DNA from: Streptomyces finlayi
GTDB lineage: Bacteria; Actinomycetota; Actinomycetes; Streptomycetales; Streptomycetaceae
NCBI RefSeq assembly: GCF_014216315.1
Contig: NZ_CP045702.1
Coordinates: 2,232,001 to 2,296,000 of the forward strand
Reading direction: 5' to 3'
Length of the DNA: 64,000 nt
Of the stretch, positions 18,203-26,281 are shown piece after piece; position 1 is the stretch's first letter; each line of letters opens with the position of its first letter. Under the pieces are notes generated by a model. That model saw nothing but the letters and a program-made list of their open reading frames with translations. It made no database searches and was not told the origin of the DNA. A program made the position numbers and the translations under genes.

Positions 18203-19662
18203 GGAAGGCTCCGGGCCGCACGCCGGCCGGCACCCGGCGTGCGGCCCTGGGCGTGCTCGCGGGGGCCTGCGGGCTCTTCTCCCTGCTCCAGCTCGGTGTC
18301 GCCACCCTGCTGCCGCAGATCCAGCACGCCTTCGGGGTCTCCGGCACCGACGCGGCGTGGATCGTCTCCGGCCATCTGCTGGTCGGCTGTGTCGCCACCC
18401 CGGTGGTGGGGCGCCTGGGCGACCTCTACGGCCGCCGGGTGGTGCTCGTCGCCGTGCTCGCCGTCGTGGCGGTGGCGGCCGTCGTGGCCGCCGCCGCCCA
18501 GTCGTTCACCGTCCTGCTCGTCGCCCGGCTGGTGCAGGGCGTCGCGGCCGGGCTCTTCCCGCTCGCCATCGGCCTCCTGCGGGAGGGGTTCCCGGGGCGG
18601 TCGCTGGCGGGGCCCTCCGGGGTGCTGTCCGCGGCCTTCGGGACGGGCGGCGGCATCGGCATCCTGCTGGTCGGTGTCTTCGGTGACGGGGCCGCCGCCT
18701 TCCGGGGGCTGTTCGTCACGGCGGGCGTGCTGGCGGTCGTCCTGCTGCTGGCGGGCCTCGCGGTGCTGCCCGAGACCCCGCGCAGGGCCGGGACCCGGGT
18801 GGACATTCCCGGTCTCCTGCTGCTCAGCGCGGTGAGTGCCTGTCTGCTGCTGGCCCTCAGCCAGTACGGCAGGGAGGGGATCGGCTCGGCCACCGGGGCG
18901 CTGCTGCTGCTGGCCGGGGCGGCGGGCTGTGTGCTGCTCGTCCAGGTGGAGAGGCGCTCCGCGCAGCCCGCGATCGACACCCGGCTGCTCGGGCGGCGGC
19001 CGATCTGGACCCTCAACGTGGTGAGTCTGCTGACCGGTCTGGTGATGTTTCAGACCGGCATCCTGGCCCCGGTTCTCGCCGACGCCCCCCGCTCCACGGG
19101 CTACGGGCTGTCCGCCGACGGCGCGCTCACCGTGCTGGTGATGCTGCCGATGCAGGTCGCCGCCGTGACCGGCGGGCTGCTTTCGGGCTGGCTCCGGCAG
19201 TCCGGCCGGATGACGGCGCGGGCGGTGATGATCACGAGCACCGTGCTGTTCGCCGCCTCCCCCGCCGTGTTCGGCCTCATGACGGGCACGGCCGCCGGCC
19301 TGGCGCTGGGCACGGCACTGACCGGGCTGGGCACCGGGCTGCTGGGCGGCGCCATGGCCGAGCTGCTGACGCTGGCCTCACCGAGTGGTTCGACGGGGGT
19401 GACTGTCGGCATCAACAGCGTGCTCCGCAACCTCGGGGGCTCGTTCGGGGTGCAGGTCAGTTTCATGGTGCTGGCCGTGACGACGAGCACCGGTGGGTAT
19501 CCGGCCGTCTCCTCGTACACGGCTGTCTTCGTGGGGGCCACCGTCCTGGCCGCCGCCGGCATCGCCGCGGCCCTGGCCTTCCCTCGTACGGCCGGGCAGC
19601 CGGAGGCGGAAGGTCCGATCAGCTCCGGACAGGTCACCCGCCCGATCCGGCCAACTACCTGA
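18199..19662 (+). CDS. thnJ: ThnJ-like MFS efflux transporter (drug:H+ antiporter, about 14 membrane segments)
   Basis: 487 residues; GTG 18199 overlaps the thnK stop (GTGA). The MFS signature GRLGDLYGRR follows the second transmembrane segment, and the antiporter-type repeat of Gly-rich helices runs through to AGIAAALAF, consistent with the DHA2 (14-segment) class. Last gene of the coupled thnP-to-thnJ operon. Most likely exports the finished carbapenem and so contributes to self-resistance; ThnJ of S. cattleya has been linked to export. Substrate is inferred from context. Confidence 0.88.
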   Translation: MRKAPGRTPAGTRRAALGVLAGACGLFSLLQLGVATLLPQIQHAFGVSGTDAAWIVSGHLLVGCVATPVVGRLGDLYGRRVVLVAVLAVVAVAAVVAAAAQSFTVLLVARLVQGVAAGLFPLAIGLLREGFPGRSLAGPSGVLSAAFGTGGGIGILLVGVFGDGAAAFRGLFVTAGVLAVVLLLAGLAVLPETPRRAGTRVDIPGLLLLSAVSACLLLALSQYGREGIGSATGALLLLAGAAGCVLLVQVERRSAQPAIDTRLLGRRPIWTLNVVSLLTGLVMFQTGILAPVLADAPRSTGYGLSADGALTVLVMLPMQVAAVTGGLLSGWLRQSGRMTARAVMITSTVLFAASPAVFGLMTGTAAGLALGTALTGLGTGLLGGAMAELLTLASPSGSTGVTVGINSVLRNLGGSFGVQVSFMVLAVTTSTGGYPAVSSYTAVFVGATVLAAAGIAAALAFPRTAGQPEAEGPISSGQVTRPIRPTT

Positions 19663-19782
19663 CGGCGGCCCTGCGAGCACTCGAACGGCCTTACGGTGGC
19701 GAGACGTACGTCACACGAGGCCCGTACCGCCCCTCCTGCCGCGACGGCTGGAGTTCGCGGTCCGACGGTGGAGGGGTGCTGG

Positions 19783-21255
19783 ATGTTCGATCTTCGGCGT
19801 TCGGATGTGGCCTTGCTGCAAGCGGTCTCCGACCACGGGAGCCTGCACGCGGTGGAGCGGGGCGGCCGGATGACGCAGTCGTCGGCGAGCCGCCGCCTGA
19901 TCAAGCTGGAGCGGCGGCTGCGCACTCCGCTCGTGTCGCGCAGTTCCACCGGGACCGAGCTCACCGAGGCCGGGCACGCCCTGCTGAACGCGGGACGGCG
20001 GCTGGTGGGCGCGATCGACTTCGCGATGGCCACCTCGCACCACCGCACCGATTCGCGGGAGCGGCTGCCGGTCGTGCAGTTCGCGGTGGGCACGGAACGG
20101 GCGTACGGCATGGCCCGTGACCTGGCGGACCGTTTCCCCGAAGCCGTGTTCGACGTCGTTCCGGGTGACAGCCGTGATGTCTGGCAGCGGTTCGAGCGGT
20201 ACGCGGTCGACGCCGCCTGCGGCTGGGAGACCACCCGCAGGCCGGGGCTGCGGCGCAGCGAGGCGCTGGTGCGCAACGTCGTGGACGAGCCCCAGTGGGT
20301 GGCGCTGCCCCGGGACCATCCGCTCGCCCGGCAGGAGACGCTCGATCTGCACGACCTGGCCGACGCCGAGTGGGTGGCCACGGTGGGCGGCGACGCGTGC
20401 GACGACCAGGGGTGGGCCTTCTCCCTCCTGTCCCCCGCTCCCCGCGTCAGCTTCACCGTCCGCTCCCAGAACGCGGCCCTGGAGCTGGTCGGCCGCGGCT
20501 ACGGCGTCGCGCTCGTCTCCCCCCTCTCCCCGGAGCCGGAGCACGAACCGAGCCTGGTGCTGCGCCCGTTGCGCCAGCGGCTGGTCCGGCGGCTGACGAT
20601 GGCGGTGGACCCGCTCGTCGTCCCGCTGCCCCTCGCCCACGAGCTGTGCGCCTGGCTGCGGTACGGCTACGCGCAGCGCGCGGCGAAGCGCAATCCCGTG
20701 TACGCCGCCTCCGCCTCCTTCCCCCCGCTCGCCGAGGGGCCGGGGCGTCCGTTACGGGCCAGACCCGAGGCCGGCGCGTCCTCGCCGGGGGCCCGCGGGC
20801 CGCTGCCCGTCCTGCTGTCCGAACTCCACTGGACCGGACCGGACTCGGACAACCCCTTCGAGGCGGAGCACCTGCATCTGCTCCGGGTCATCGACCGGAT
20901 CGGCAGCCTGAACCGGGCAGCCGCCACCCTCCTGGTCACCCAGCCCGCGCTGACCCGGCGCATCCACCGGCTGGAGAAGGGCTGCGGGCTGCCGCTGGTC
21001 TACAGCACCGCACGCGGTACGTCGCTGTCCGCCGCCGCCCGCAGGCTGCTGGACTGTACGGGGCCGGCCGAGAGCCGGCTCGACGAACTGGTCGGCCGTA
21101 TGCGGCAGATCGCGGCGGCGCAGTCGGCCGGCGTCCCGGCCGCTTCCCCCATCGGCGCACCCGTCGCGCCCCCGGAAACCCCTTCCCGGACCGCCGCCTG
21201 CGCCGAGGAGCGCAGCAACTCCGTCAGCGCCTCGGTGACCTCGCCCGCCCGCTAG
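19783..21255 (+). CDS. thnI: ThnI-like LysR-type regulator with a second HTH domain at the C-terminus
   Basis: 490 residues from ATG 19783, with GGAGGGG 6 nt upstream; GTG 19696 in frame lacks a site. Residues about 5-64 form a LysR winged helix (DVALLQAVSDHGSLHAVE, SSASRRLIKLERRL, TELTEAGHALL), followed by a substrate-binding-like domain to about 310 (VVQFAVGTERAYGM, YGVALVSPLSPE). Unusually, residues about 357-425 repeat a LysR-type HTH (LHLLRVIDRIGSLNRAA, TQPALTRRIHRLEKGCG). ThnI activates thienamycin genes in S. cattleya and is the expected pathway activator here. The last codon is followed by TAG contributed by the inverted repeat of a MITE-like element, so the native C-terminus may have been altered. 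Confidence 0.85.
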   Translation: MFDLRRSDVALLQAVSDHGSLHAVERGGRMTQSSASRRLIKLERRLRTPLVSRSSTGTELTEAGHALLNAGRRLVGAIDFAMATSHHRTDSRERLPVVQFAVGTERAYGMARDLADRFPEAVFDVVPGDSRDVWQRFERYAVDAACGWETTRRPGLRRSEALVRNVVDEPQWVALPRDHPLARQETLDLHDLADAEWVATVGGDACDDQGWAFSLLSPAPRVSFTVRSQNAALELVGRGYGVALVSPLSPEPEHEPSLVLRPLRQRLVRRLTMAVDPLVVPLPLAHELCAWLRYGYAQRAAKRNPVYAASASFPPLAEGPGRPLRARPEAGASSPGARGPLPVLLSELHWTGPDSDNPFEAEHLHLLRVIDRIGSLNRAAATLLVTQPALTRRIHRLEKGCGLPLVYSTARGTSLSAAARRLLDCTGPAESRLDELVGRMRQIAAAQSAGVPAASPIGAPVAPPETPSRTAACAEERSNSVSASVTSPAR

Positions 21256-22081
21256 GTCCTGTCTGGAGTTCCAGCGCGGGAGAAGGAGCGGCGTCCGGTG
21301 CCGTCGAATCCAAGGCGGAGGAGGGAGCGATGGCGGAGCCCTCGCGACTGACGACAACGCCGGAGGCGGCGGTGCCGGACGCCGCGACGCCGCGGGGGAA
21401 CTCCAGACAGGACCTAGGGACCGGGTCGTCGCGGAGAGCGCTCAGCAGGGAGGTGAGGGCGGCCGTGGTCTCCGCCGCCGTGCGGTGGTGGACGGTGGCC
21501 ATGCCCAGGGCCGAGGCGGCGCGCACGTTACGGCCCAGGTCGTCCACGAACACGCACTCCTCGGGGCCGCGGCCCAGCAGGCGGGCTGTGTGCCGGAAGA
21601 TCTCCGGCTCCGGCTTGCGCATCCCCACCTCGCAGGAGATCACCACCGCGTCGAACAGCCCGTCCCAGCCCTCGCGGTCGTAGCGGTGGCCCCAGGAGTT
21701 GGAAAGCAGCGCCACGGGGACCCCGGCAGCGCGCACCCGGCGCAGCAGCCCGGTCATGACCGGGTCCATGGCGAAGGGCGCGAACATGCGCTGCACCAGG
21801 CCCCCCGCCGGTACCGGCGTCCCGTCGGTGCGCCGCAGGAGCGCGGCCAGCACGGACTCGAAGTCCGCCACGGACAGCTCGCCCCGCTCGACCCGGTGGA
21901 AGGGGTTGGGTCCGCCGTCCGGCACCGCGTCGGGCCCCAGCAACCGACCCAGTACCGCGTCGAACTCCGCGGCGGCGACGTCCTCGGCGGCGGCCCACAC
22001 CTCGATCGCCTCGTTGAACGACTGCGTCAGTACGCCGCCCCAGTCCACGATCACGGCCGACACGGACCCCGCTCCCGCCAT
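21224..22081 (-). CDS. thnH: ThnH-like HAD-superfamily phosphatase (4'-phosphopantetheine dephosphorylation)
   Basis: 285 residues from ATG 22081, with GGAGG 7 nt upstream; the longer frame to 22117 lacks a site. HAD subfamily I motifs: nucleophile Asp in IVDWGGVLTQS, motif II LLSNSWG, Lys in KPEPEIF, and motif IV VFVDDLGRNV. In thienamycin biosynthesis ThnH removes the phosphate from 4'-phosphopantetheine between the ThnR and ThnT steps. The conserved fold ends near ALRDDPVP. The remaining 60 or so residues are read through the MITE-like element and out to a chance stop at 21224, so this C-terminal tail is probably not native. Convergent with thnI, overlapping its end. Confidence 0.85.
   Translation of the reverse strand: MAGAGSVSAVIVDWGGVLTQSFNEAIEVWAAAEDVAAAEFDAVLGRLLGPDAVPDGGPNPFHRVERGELSVADFESVLAALLRRTDGTPVPAGGLVQRMFAPFAMDPVMTGLLRRVRAAGVPVALLSNSWGHRYDREGWDGLFDAVVISCEVGMRKPEPEIFRHTARLLGRGPEECVFVDDLGRNVRAASALGMATVHHRTAAETTAALTSLLSALRDDPVPRSCLEFPRGVAASGTAASGVVVSREGSAIAPSSALDSTAPDAAPSPALELQTGPSGRARSPRR
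21252..21417. mobile_element. MITE-like element with 21-bp perfect terminal inverted repeats between thnI and thnH
   Basis: The outer arms are exact complements: 21252-21272 (beginning CTAGGTCCTGTCTGG) and 21397-21417 (ending CCAGACAGGACCTAG). They enclose 124 bp with no transposase. CTAG at both outer ends fits a YTAR- or TA-type target duplication of IS5-family transposons, which would make the inner 17 bp the true inverted repeats. The left arm supplies the thnI stop codon and the whole element lies in the 3' end of the thnH reading frame. An alternative reading is a giant bidirectional terminator, but a 124-nt loop is too long for that. Confidence 0.65.
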
Positions 22082-22278
22082 GCGAATCCTCCAGCTCCCG
22101 GTCAGCAGTCCACCCACTCTAGGGGCGACGAAGCCCCGTACGCCCTATGCCATTTGGGCCCTGCCCCGAAGCGTCCGCGGCCGTTCCGTTGCCGGTGCGC
22201 CGGGGGCTTGCACATAGTCGAGTCACACACAGAGTTCTTGACGCCGCACGCCCTTGCGCGTACAGAAAGGTGGAGCCG

Positions 22279-23091
22279 ATGCCCCTGCGCCAGTCGATCG
22301 CAGACCTCTCCGGCGAACTGGAGGAGCGCGGTGTCATCCAGCTCGACGACCTGGTGCCCGAACCAGCCCTCGATCTGATGCGCCGCGGCTGCTCGGATCT
22401 CATCCGGCGGACCGAGGACATGCGCTACAGCACCTTCGGATGGCAGCTGGAGTCGGACGGCGAGGGCGGCGGATGGGCCGCGCGCGCCGCCGGCAAGGAG
22501 TGCATCCCGGGCAAGGTACGCGTCGTGGGCATGGCCCACGAGCACTCGCCCGAACTGGCCGCCGTCCCGGAGCTGATCAACCTCAACGAGGGTCTGGTCC
22601 GCCCGCTGCACGGTGTCGCGGGCGACTTCTACAACACCTTCCTGTGGGCGAAGCCCTCCGAGGTCGGCTCGGAGAAGCCCTGGCACCAGGACGCCCTCTT
22701 CCTCAAGGAGGAGTTCTACGAGAAGTACGAGGACGTCTACACCATCTGGATCGCGGTGGACGACGCCCGCGAGGACAACGGCTGCCTCCAGTTCCTGCCC
22801 GGCTCGCACCGCGAGCGGATCGCGTACAAGCCGGACGGCATCAACCAGGACGACCTCTTCGCCTCGCCGCGTGAACCCACGCTCGACATCAAAAAGCTCT
22901 GGCCGGAACTGACCCCGGTCACACTCCCCCGGCGTGCCGGTTCCGCGGTGCTGTTCGGCGGTTTCACCGCGCACACCTCGGCCCCCAACCGCACCGAGGA
23001 CGAGCGCCGGGCGGTCAGTTACGTCTACTCGCTCCCCCGGCGGGACAAGGGCCCACGGCAGGACGAGGGCGGCGCGGGCGCGGCCCGATGA
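22279..23091 (+). CDS. thnG: ThnG-like Fe(II)/2-oxoglutarate oxygenase (phytanoyl-CoA dioxygenase family)
   Basis: 270 residues from ATG 22279, with GGTGGAG 4 nt upstream; the open frame back to 22147 has no start signal. Metal ligands H and D in EKPWHQDALF, distal His in FTAHTSAPN, and Arg in RRAVSYVY. ThnG oxidises the C2 cysteamine side chain in the thienamycin pathway (desaturation and sulfoxidation have been shown in vitro). Olivanic acids such as MM 4550 carry exactly such an unsaturated sulfoxide side chain. The gene is divergent from thnH with a 197-bp gap and overlaps thnF by 4 nt. Confidence 0.88.
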   Translation: MPLRQSIADLSGELEERGVIQLDDLVPEPALDLMRRGCSDLIRRTEDMRYSTFGWQLESDGEGGGWAARAAGKECIPGKVRVVGMAHEHSPELAAVPELINLNEGLVRPLHGVAGDFYNTFLWAKPSEVGSEKPWHQDALFLKEEFYEKYEDVYTIWIAVDDAREDNGCLQFLPGSHRERIAYKPDGINQDDLFASPREPTLDIKKLWPELTPVTLPRRAGSAVLFGGFTAHTSAPNRTEDERRAVSYVYSLPRRDKGPRQDEGGAGAAR

Positions 23092-24050
23092 CGGCTCCCG
23101 CCCCCGGGGACCGCGGTGCGCCCGGCCTGGTCCCCCTCGATCCGGACGCCCACACGGAGACGGTCTGGCGGCTCGCCCGCGAGCGTGACCTCGCCGCGCT
23201 GGGCCGGGAGGAGACGACACGGGCCTGGATCACCGGCCGGCTGACCGCCCCGGGTCTGGACGCCCGGAGGGACGCCCGGCTGTTGCCTGGCGCCGACGGC
23301 AGGCCCGTGGGCGCGGTGTGGCTGAGCAGCGCGTCGGGGATCGCGGGGTGGACGGTGGAGCTGGTGCTCGGCCCTGACGCCACCGCCGACGACGGGGCGA
23401 GACTCCTTGAGTTCGCCGAGCGCCGCTGCGGCGAACAGCCGGCCGGGGGCGAGGGGGAGCTGTCCTGCTTCGTCTCGGAGGGCGAGCAGGCCGCCCGCGC
23501 CGCACTGCACAGCCGCGGTTACGGCTCCCCGCACCCGTACTACCGCATGGCGGTCACGCTGGACGACGCGCTCCCGCAGCCACCCGACGTGCCGGGTGCG
23601 GTGGTCCGCCACCTCGACGGCGAGCGGGACTTCCGCACCTTCCACGCGGTGAAGAACACGGCGTACGCCGCCGAGGAGGCGGGCAAGAGCGAGGACGGGT
23701 TCGACACCTGGCTGGAGTGGTGGCGCACTGACCCGGGCGTCGCTCCGGCGCAGTGCGCGCTCCTGGAGGTGGACGGCACGGCCGTCGGCTTCGCCAACAT
23801 CACCGACCGCATGCTGGAAAGCCGCGACGCGGCGTACGTACGGCAGATCGGTGTCGCGCCGCATGCCCGGCAGCGGGGCCTGGGAAGTCTGCTGCTGCTG
23901 TCGGTGATGCACGCGTCACGGAGCCGGGGCCGTACGGCGATGGTCCTGACCGTGGACACCGCCAACGCTCCCGCGCTCGCCCTCTACCAGCGGCTGGGCT
24001 GGCGGGTGGAGACCCGCTTCGACGACTTCCGCCGTACGGTGACGCGCTGA
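23088..24050 (+). CDS. thnF: ThnF-like GNAT acetyltransferase (tandem GNAT fold)
   Basis: 320 residues; ATG 23088 overlaps the thnG stop (ATGA). The C-terminal half (about residues 165-318) is a clear GNAT domain: acetyl-CoA pyrophosphate loop in IGVAPHARQRGLGSLLL, then MVLTVDTANAPALALYQRLGW. The N-terminal half is a degenerate GNAT-like unit, giving the doubled layout seen in mycothiol synthase relatives. ThnF is thought to acetylate the amino group of the cysteamine side chain; N-acetyl cysteamine side chains are typical of olivanic acids and epithienamycins. Followed by a strong hairpin terminator shared with the convergent thnE. Confidence 0.87.
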   Translation: MTAPAPGDRGAPGLVPLDPDAHTETVWRLARERDLAALGREETTRAWITGRLTAPGLDARRDARLLPGADGRPVGAVWLSSASGIAGWTVELVLGPDATADDGARLLEFAERRCGEQPAGGEGELSCFVSEGEQAARAALHSRGYGSPHPYYRMAVTLDDALPQPPDVPGAVVRHLDGERDFRTFHAVKNTAYAAEEAGKSEDGFDTWLEWWRTDPGVAPAQCALLEVDGTAVGFANITDRMLESRDAAYVRQIGVAPHARQRGLGSLLLLSVMHASRSRGRTAMVLTVDTANAPALALYQRLGWRVETRFDDFRRTVTR

Positions 24051-24056
24051 GGCACT

Positions 24057-24089
24057 GGTCCGGGGGCCGGGGCATCCGGCCCCCGGACC
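24057..24089. terminator. Bidirectional hairpin terminator between thnF and thnE
   Basis: GGTCCGGGGGCCGG and its exact complement surround a 5-nt loop (14-bp stem), 6 nt after the thnF stop and 6 nt from the thnE stop on the other strand. No U-tract. Confidence 0.75.
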
Positions 24090-24095
24090 ACCCGG

Positions 24096-24914
24096 TCAGC
24101 TCTGTCCGATGATGCGGCGCATCCGTACCTGCGCCTCGCCCGCGGCGAACGCCTTGCGGTGCGAGTCCTTGGCCTCGGCGCGGAGCCGCTCCAGCCCCTC
24201 CACGAACGGTGCGTTGACCCGCGGCCGGGTGCCCTGCACCGCCTCCGGGGTGTAGCGCGCCAGGGTGCGCGACAGTTCCAGCGCGCGGCCCAGCGTGTTC
24301 TCCACCGGCCGCACCTCGTGGAGCAGGCCGTCGGCGAGGGCCCGCTGGGCGGGCCACTCCTCGCAGGTGTAGAGCATGCGCTGCATGACGGTGGTGCCGA
24401 CGGTGTACCGCAGCATGAATCCGCCGAAGTTGCAGGCGATGCCCACCTTCAGCTCCGGCATCACGAGCCGGGCGTTCTCGCTGCCCACCCGGTAGTCGCA
24501 GCACAGGGCGATCTGGAGGCCGACCCCGATGGCGTAGCCGTCGATCGCGGCGACGACCGGCTTGGAGATCCCCGCGATCGTCGCGTACAGGTCGGTGATG
24601 TCGTCGATCCAGCCGTTCACCTCGTCGCCGCCGGTGAACATGGAGACCTCGTTGAAGTCGCCGCCGACGCCGAAGGAGCGCCCCGGCCCGCCGTACAGCA
24701 GGACGCACCGCACCTTGTCATCCGCGTCGACGTCACGCATCAGCGCGGTGAGTTCCCGCATCCGGGCCCGGCTGAAGGGGTTCTGCTCATGCGCTCCCGT
24801 GAATTCCGCGAGCAGTACACCGTCATCGTCCTTGGAACACGCTATGGACTCACCGGACTGGTTGGAAACGCTGGATTCGCTGGATTCGCTGGACTGTGAC
24901 GTCTGATTCACCAT
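24096..24914 (-). CDS. thnE: ThnE/CarB-like carboxymethylproline synthase (crotonase superfamily)
   Basis: 272 residues from ATG 24914, with AAGGAG 5 nt upstream. After a Ser-rich 30-residue leader the protein follows Pectobacterium CarB almost motif by motif: NPFSR, GGDFNEV (oxyanion hole), DGYAIGVGLQIAL, and VMPELKVGI, whose Glu is the catalytic Glu131 of CarB, then RVNAPFVEGLE. The ordinary first hydratase Glu is replaced by Gln, as in CarB. The enzyme condenses malonyl-CoA with pyrroline-5-carboxylate to (2S,5S)-carboxymethylproline, the substrate of ThnM. The Ser-rich leader is unusual and of unknown role. Divergent from the sulfotransferase gene over a 318-bp region. Confidence 0.93.
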   Translation of the reverse strand: MVNQTSQSSESSESSVSNQSGESIACSKDDDGVLLAEFTGAHEQNPFSRARMRELTALMRDVDADDKVRCVLLYGGPGRSFGVGGDFNEVSMFTGGDEVNGWIDDITDLYATIAGISKPVVAAIDGYAIGVGLQIALCCDYRVGSENARLVMPELKVGIACNFGGFMLRYTVGTTVMQRMLYTCEEWPAQRALADGLLHEVRPVENTLGRALELSRTLARYTPEAVQGTRPRVNAPFVEGLERLRAEAKDSHRKAFAAGEAQVRMRRIIGQS

Positions 24915-25232
24915 CGGACTCCTTCCCTCGGGTCGGCCCCTGTGGCCTGCGGTCACCGTCGAATGGCTGGATCACACCGCCGAAGAGTTCGTTGCGCCTC
25001 ACCGGCCGATCTCGGCGATTCCGGCCAATTACTCATTGGCCGAATGCACGCCCATGGCGAATCGCCTGGAACACTAAGGACGGCGCGAGGGCCAGTCAAC
25101 GCCCAATTCGGTCAACCGTCACGGGTTCAGGGGAACTTCCTCGATAGAGCCGGCGAAGAGACCGGGGAGAGGAAGTGGAATCACGATCTCCTTGCGCGCG
25201 TAACAGTCTCCGCCGACGGAAGGATCACGAAG
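24915..25232. promoter_or_regulatory. Divergent control region between thnE and the sulfotransferase gene
   Basis: 318 bp, noticeably less GC-rich than its surroundings, with no gene. Its most striking feature is the palindrome at 25023-25041, listed separately. No clear -35/-10 pair could be picked. GGAAGGA at 25218-25224 serves the sulfotransferase start. Confidence 0.45.
25023..25041. promoter_or_regulatory. Candidate operator: 19-bp palindrome GGCCAAT-N5-ATTGGCC
   Basis: Seven-base arms are exact complements around TACTC, in the middle of the divergent promoter region. The size and symmetry fit a dimeric regulator such as the LysR-type ThnI. The binding protein is inferred only. Confidence 0.45.
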
Positions 25233-26273
25233 GTGGCGCCACTCACCATCGTCCTGGGCACCGGCCGTTGCGGCTCCACCATGCTCTCGGACCTCGTGAA
25301 CGAACACCGCGGGGTCCTCAGCCTCAGCGAGTTCTTCGCCTGTCTGGACCCCTGGGGTTTCTCGGCCGGGGAGCTCGACGGCCCGGCGTTCTGGAATCTG
25401 CTCAGCGCACCTCGTCTGAAGCCGAACACACTGATGCGCAAGGGTGTGACGGTCCCCGAGTACCGTTACCCGCTCGGCTCGGGCCGCTATGCCGCCGGAG
25501 ACGTGCCCGCTCTGTCGGTGATGACACTGCCCCCGCTCACCGACGACCCGGACGCGCTGCTGGACCGCATCCGGGACGAGGTGACCGGCTGGCCGGTGGC
25601 CCCGCTCCCCCGCCAGTACCTCCGCCTCTTCACCTGGTGGGCCTCGCTCGCCGGCCGCGAGGTCGTGATCGAGCGCTCGGGTGCCGCACAGCGCTTCCTG
25701 CCCGATCTCCTCACCTACTTCCCCGAGGCCCGCTTCGTCCACATGTACCGGCACGGCCCCGACTGCGCGGTGTCGATGAGCCGCCACCCCATCTTCCGCC
25801 TGGCGGTGAAGATCAGGGAGATGCGCAAGATCCTGGGGGTGGACCCGTACGCGGTCCACGACCCGGATCACCCCCGGCAACTCCCCGACGACCTGCGCGC
25901 GTTCGCGCCGGACACCCTGGACGCCTCGGCGCTCGCGACCGCCGAGCTCCCGCTGGAGCGGTTCGGGACGATGTGGTCGTACAGCACCGGCGCGGTCAAA
26001 CACCTCGCCGGCATCCCTGGGGACCGGCTGCTCCACATCTCCTACGACCGGATCGTGGCCGACCCGGTCCCGGAACTCACCCGCTTCGGCCGGTTCGCCG
26101 GCATCCCGGAACCGGCGGCCTGGGCGACCCGGGTCGCGGACCGGGTGGACACGGGCCGTACCGGAGCCTCCGCCACGCTCTCCCCCCAGCAGACCGAGGA
26201 ACTGCACCGCGCCTGTGCTCCCGGCATGCAGCGCCTGGCCGCGTTCGTGGGCGGGGCACCACGCGCCGGCTGA
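25233..26273 (+). CDS. PAPS-dependent sulfotransferase-family protein
   Basis: 346 residues from GTG 25233, with GGAAGGA 8 nt upstream. The 5'-phosphosulfate loop is near the N-terminus (IVLGTGRCGSTMLSDLV, residues about 6-22). The 3'-phosphate-binding part is VHMYRHGPDCAVSMSRHP, with the conserved Arg and Ser, and HISYDRIVADP follows later. These enzymes transfer sulfate from PAPS to a hydroxyl or amine. Thienamycin needs no sulfation, but the olivanic acids (MM 4550, MM 13902, MM 17880) carry a sulfate ester on the C8 hydroxyl, so this gene is the best clue to the product. It is divergent from thnE and convergent with an unrelated DUF1697 gene 8 bp downstream, which marks the right border of the cluster. 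No PAPS-supply genes are seen here. Confidence 0.85.
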   Translation: MAPLTIVLGTGRCGSTMLSDLVNEHRGVLSLSEFFACLDPWGFSAGELDGPAFWNLLSAPRLKPNTLMRKGVTVPEYRYPLGSGRYAAGDVPALSVMTLPPLTDDPDALLDRIRDEVTGWPVAPLPRQYLRLFTWWASLAGREVVIERSGAAQRFLPDLLTYFPEARFVHMYRHGPDCAVSMSRHPIFRLAVKIREMRKILGVDPYAVHDPDHPRQLPDDLRAFAPDTLDASALATAELPLERFGTMWSYSTGAVKHLAGIPGDRLLHISYDRIVADPVPELTRFGRFAGIPEPAAWATRVADRVDTGRTGASATLSPQQTEELHRACAPGMQRLAAFVGGAPRAG

Positions 26274-26281
26274 GTCCGGCG

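Noticed and set aside
21252..21417. Bidirectional terminator between thnI and thnH
   Set aside because: The perfect arms are separated by 124 nt and include CTAG at both ends, which fits a transposon-like element better.
22238..22265. TTGACG ... TACAGA promoter in front of thnG
   Set aside because: It would place the transcription start only a few bases before ATG 22279, inside its own good ribosome-binding site.
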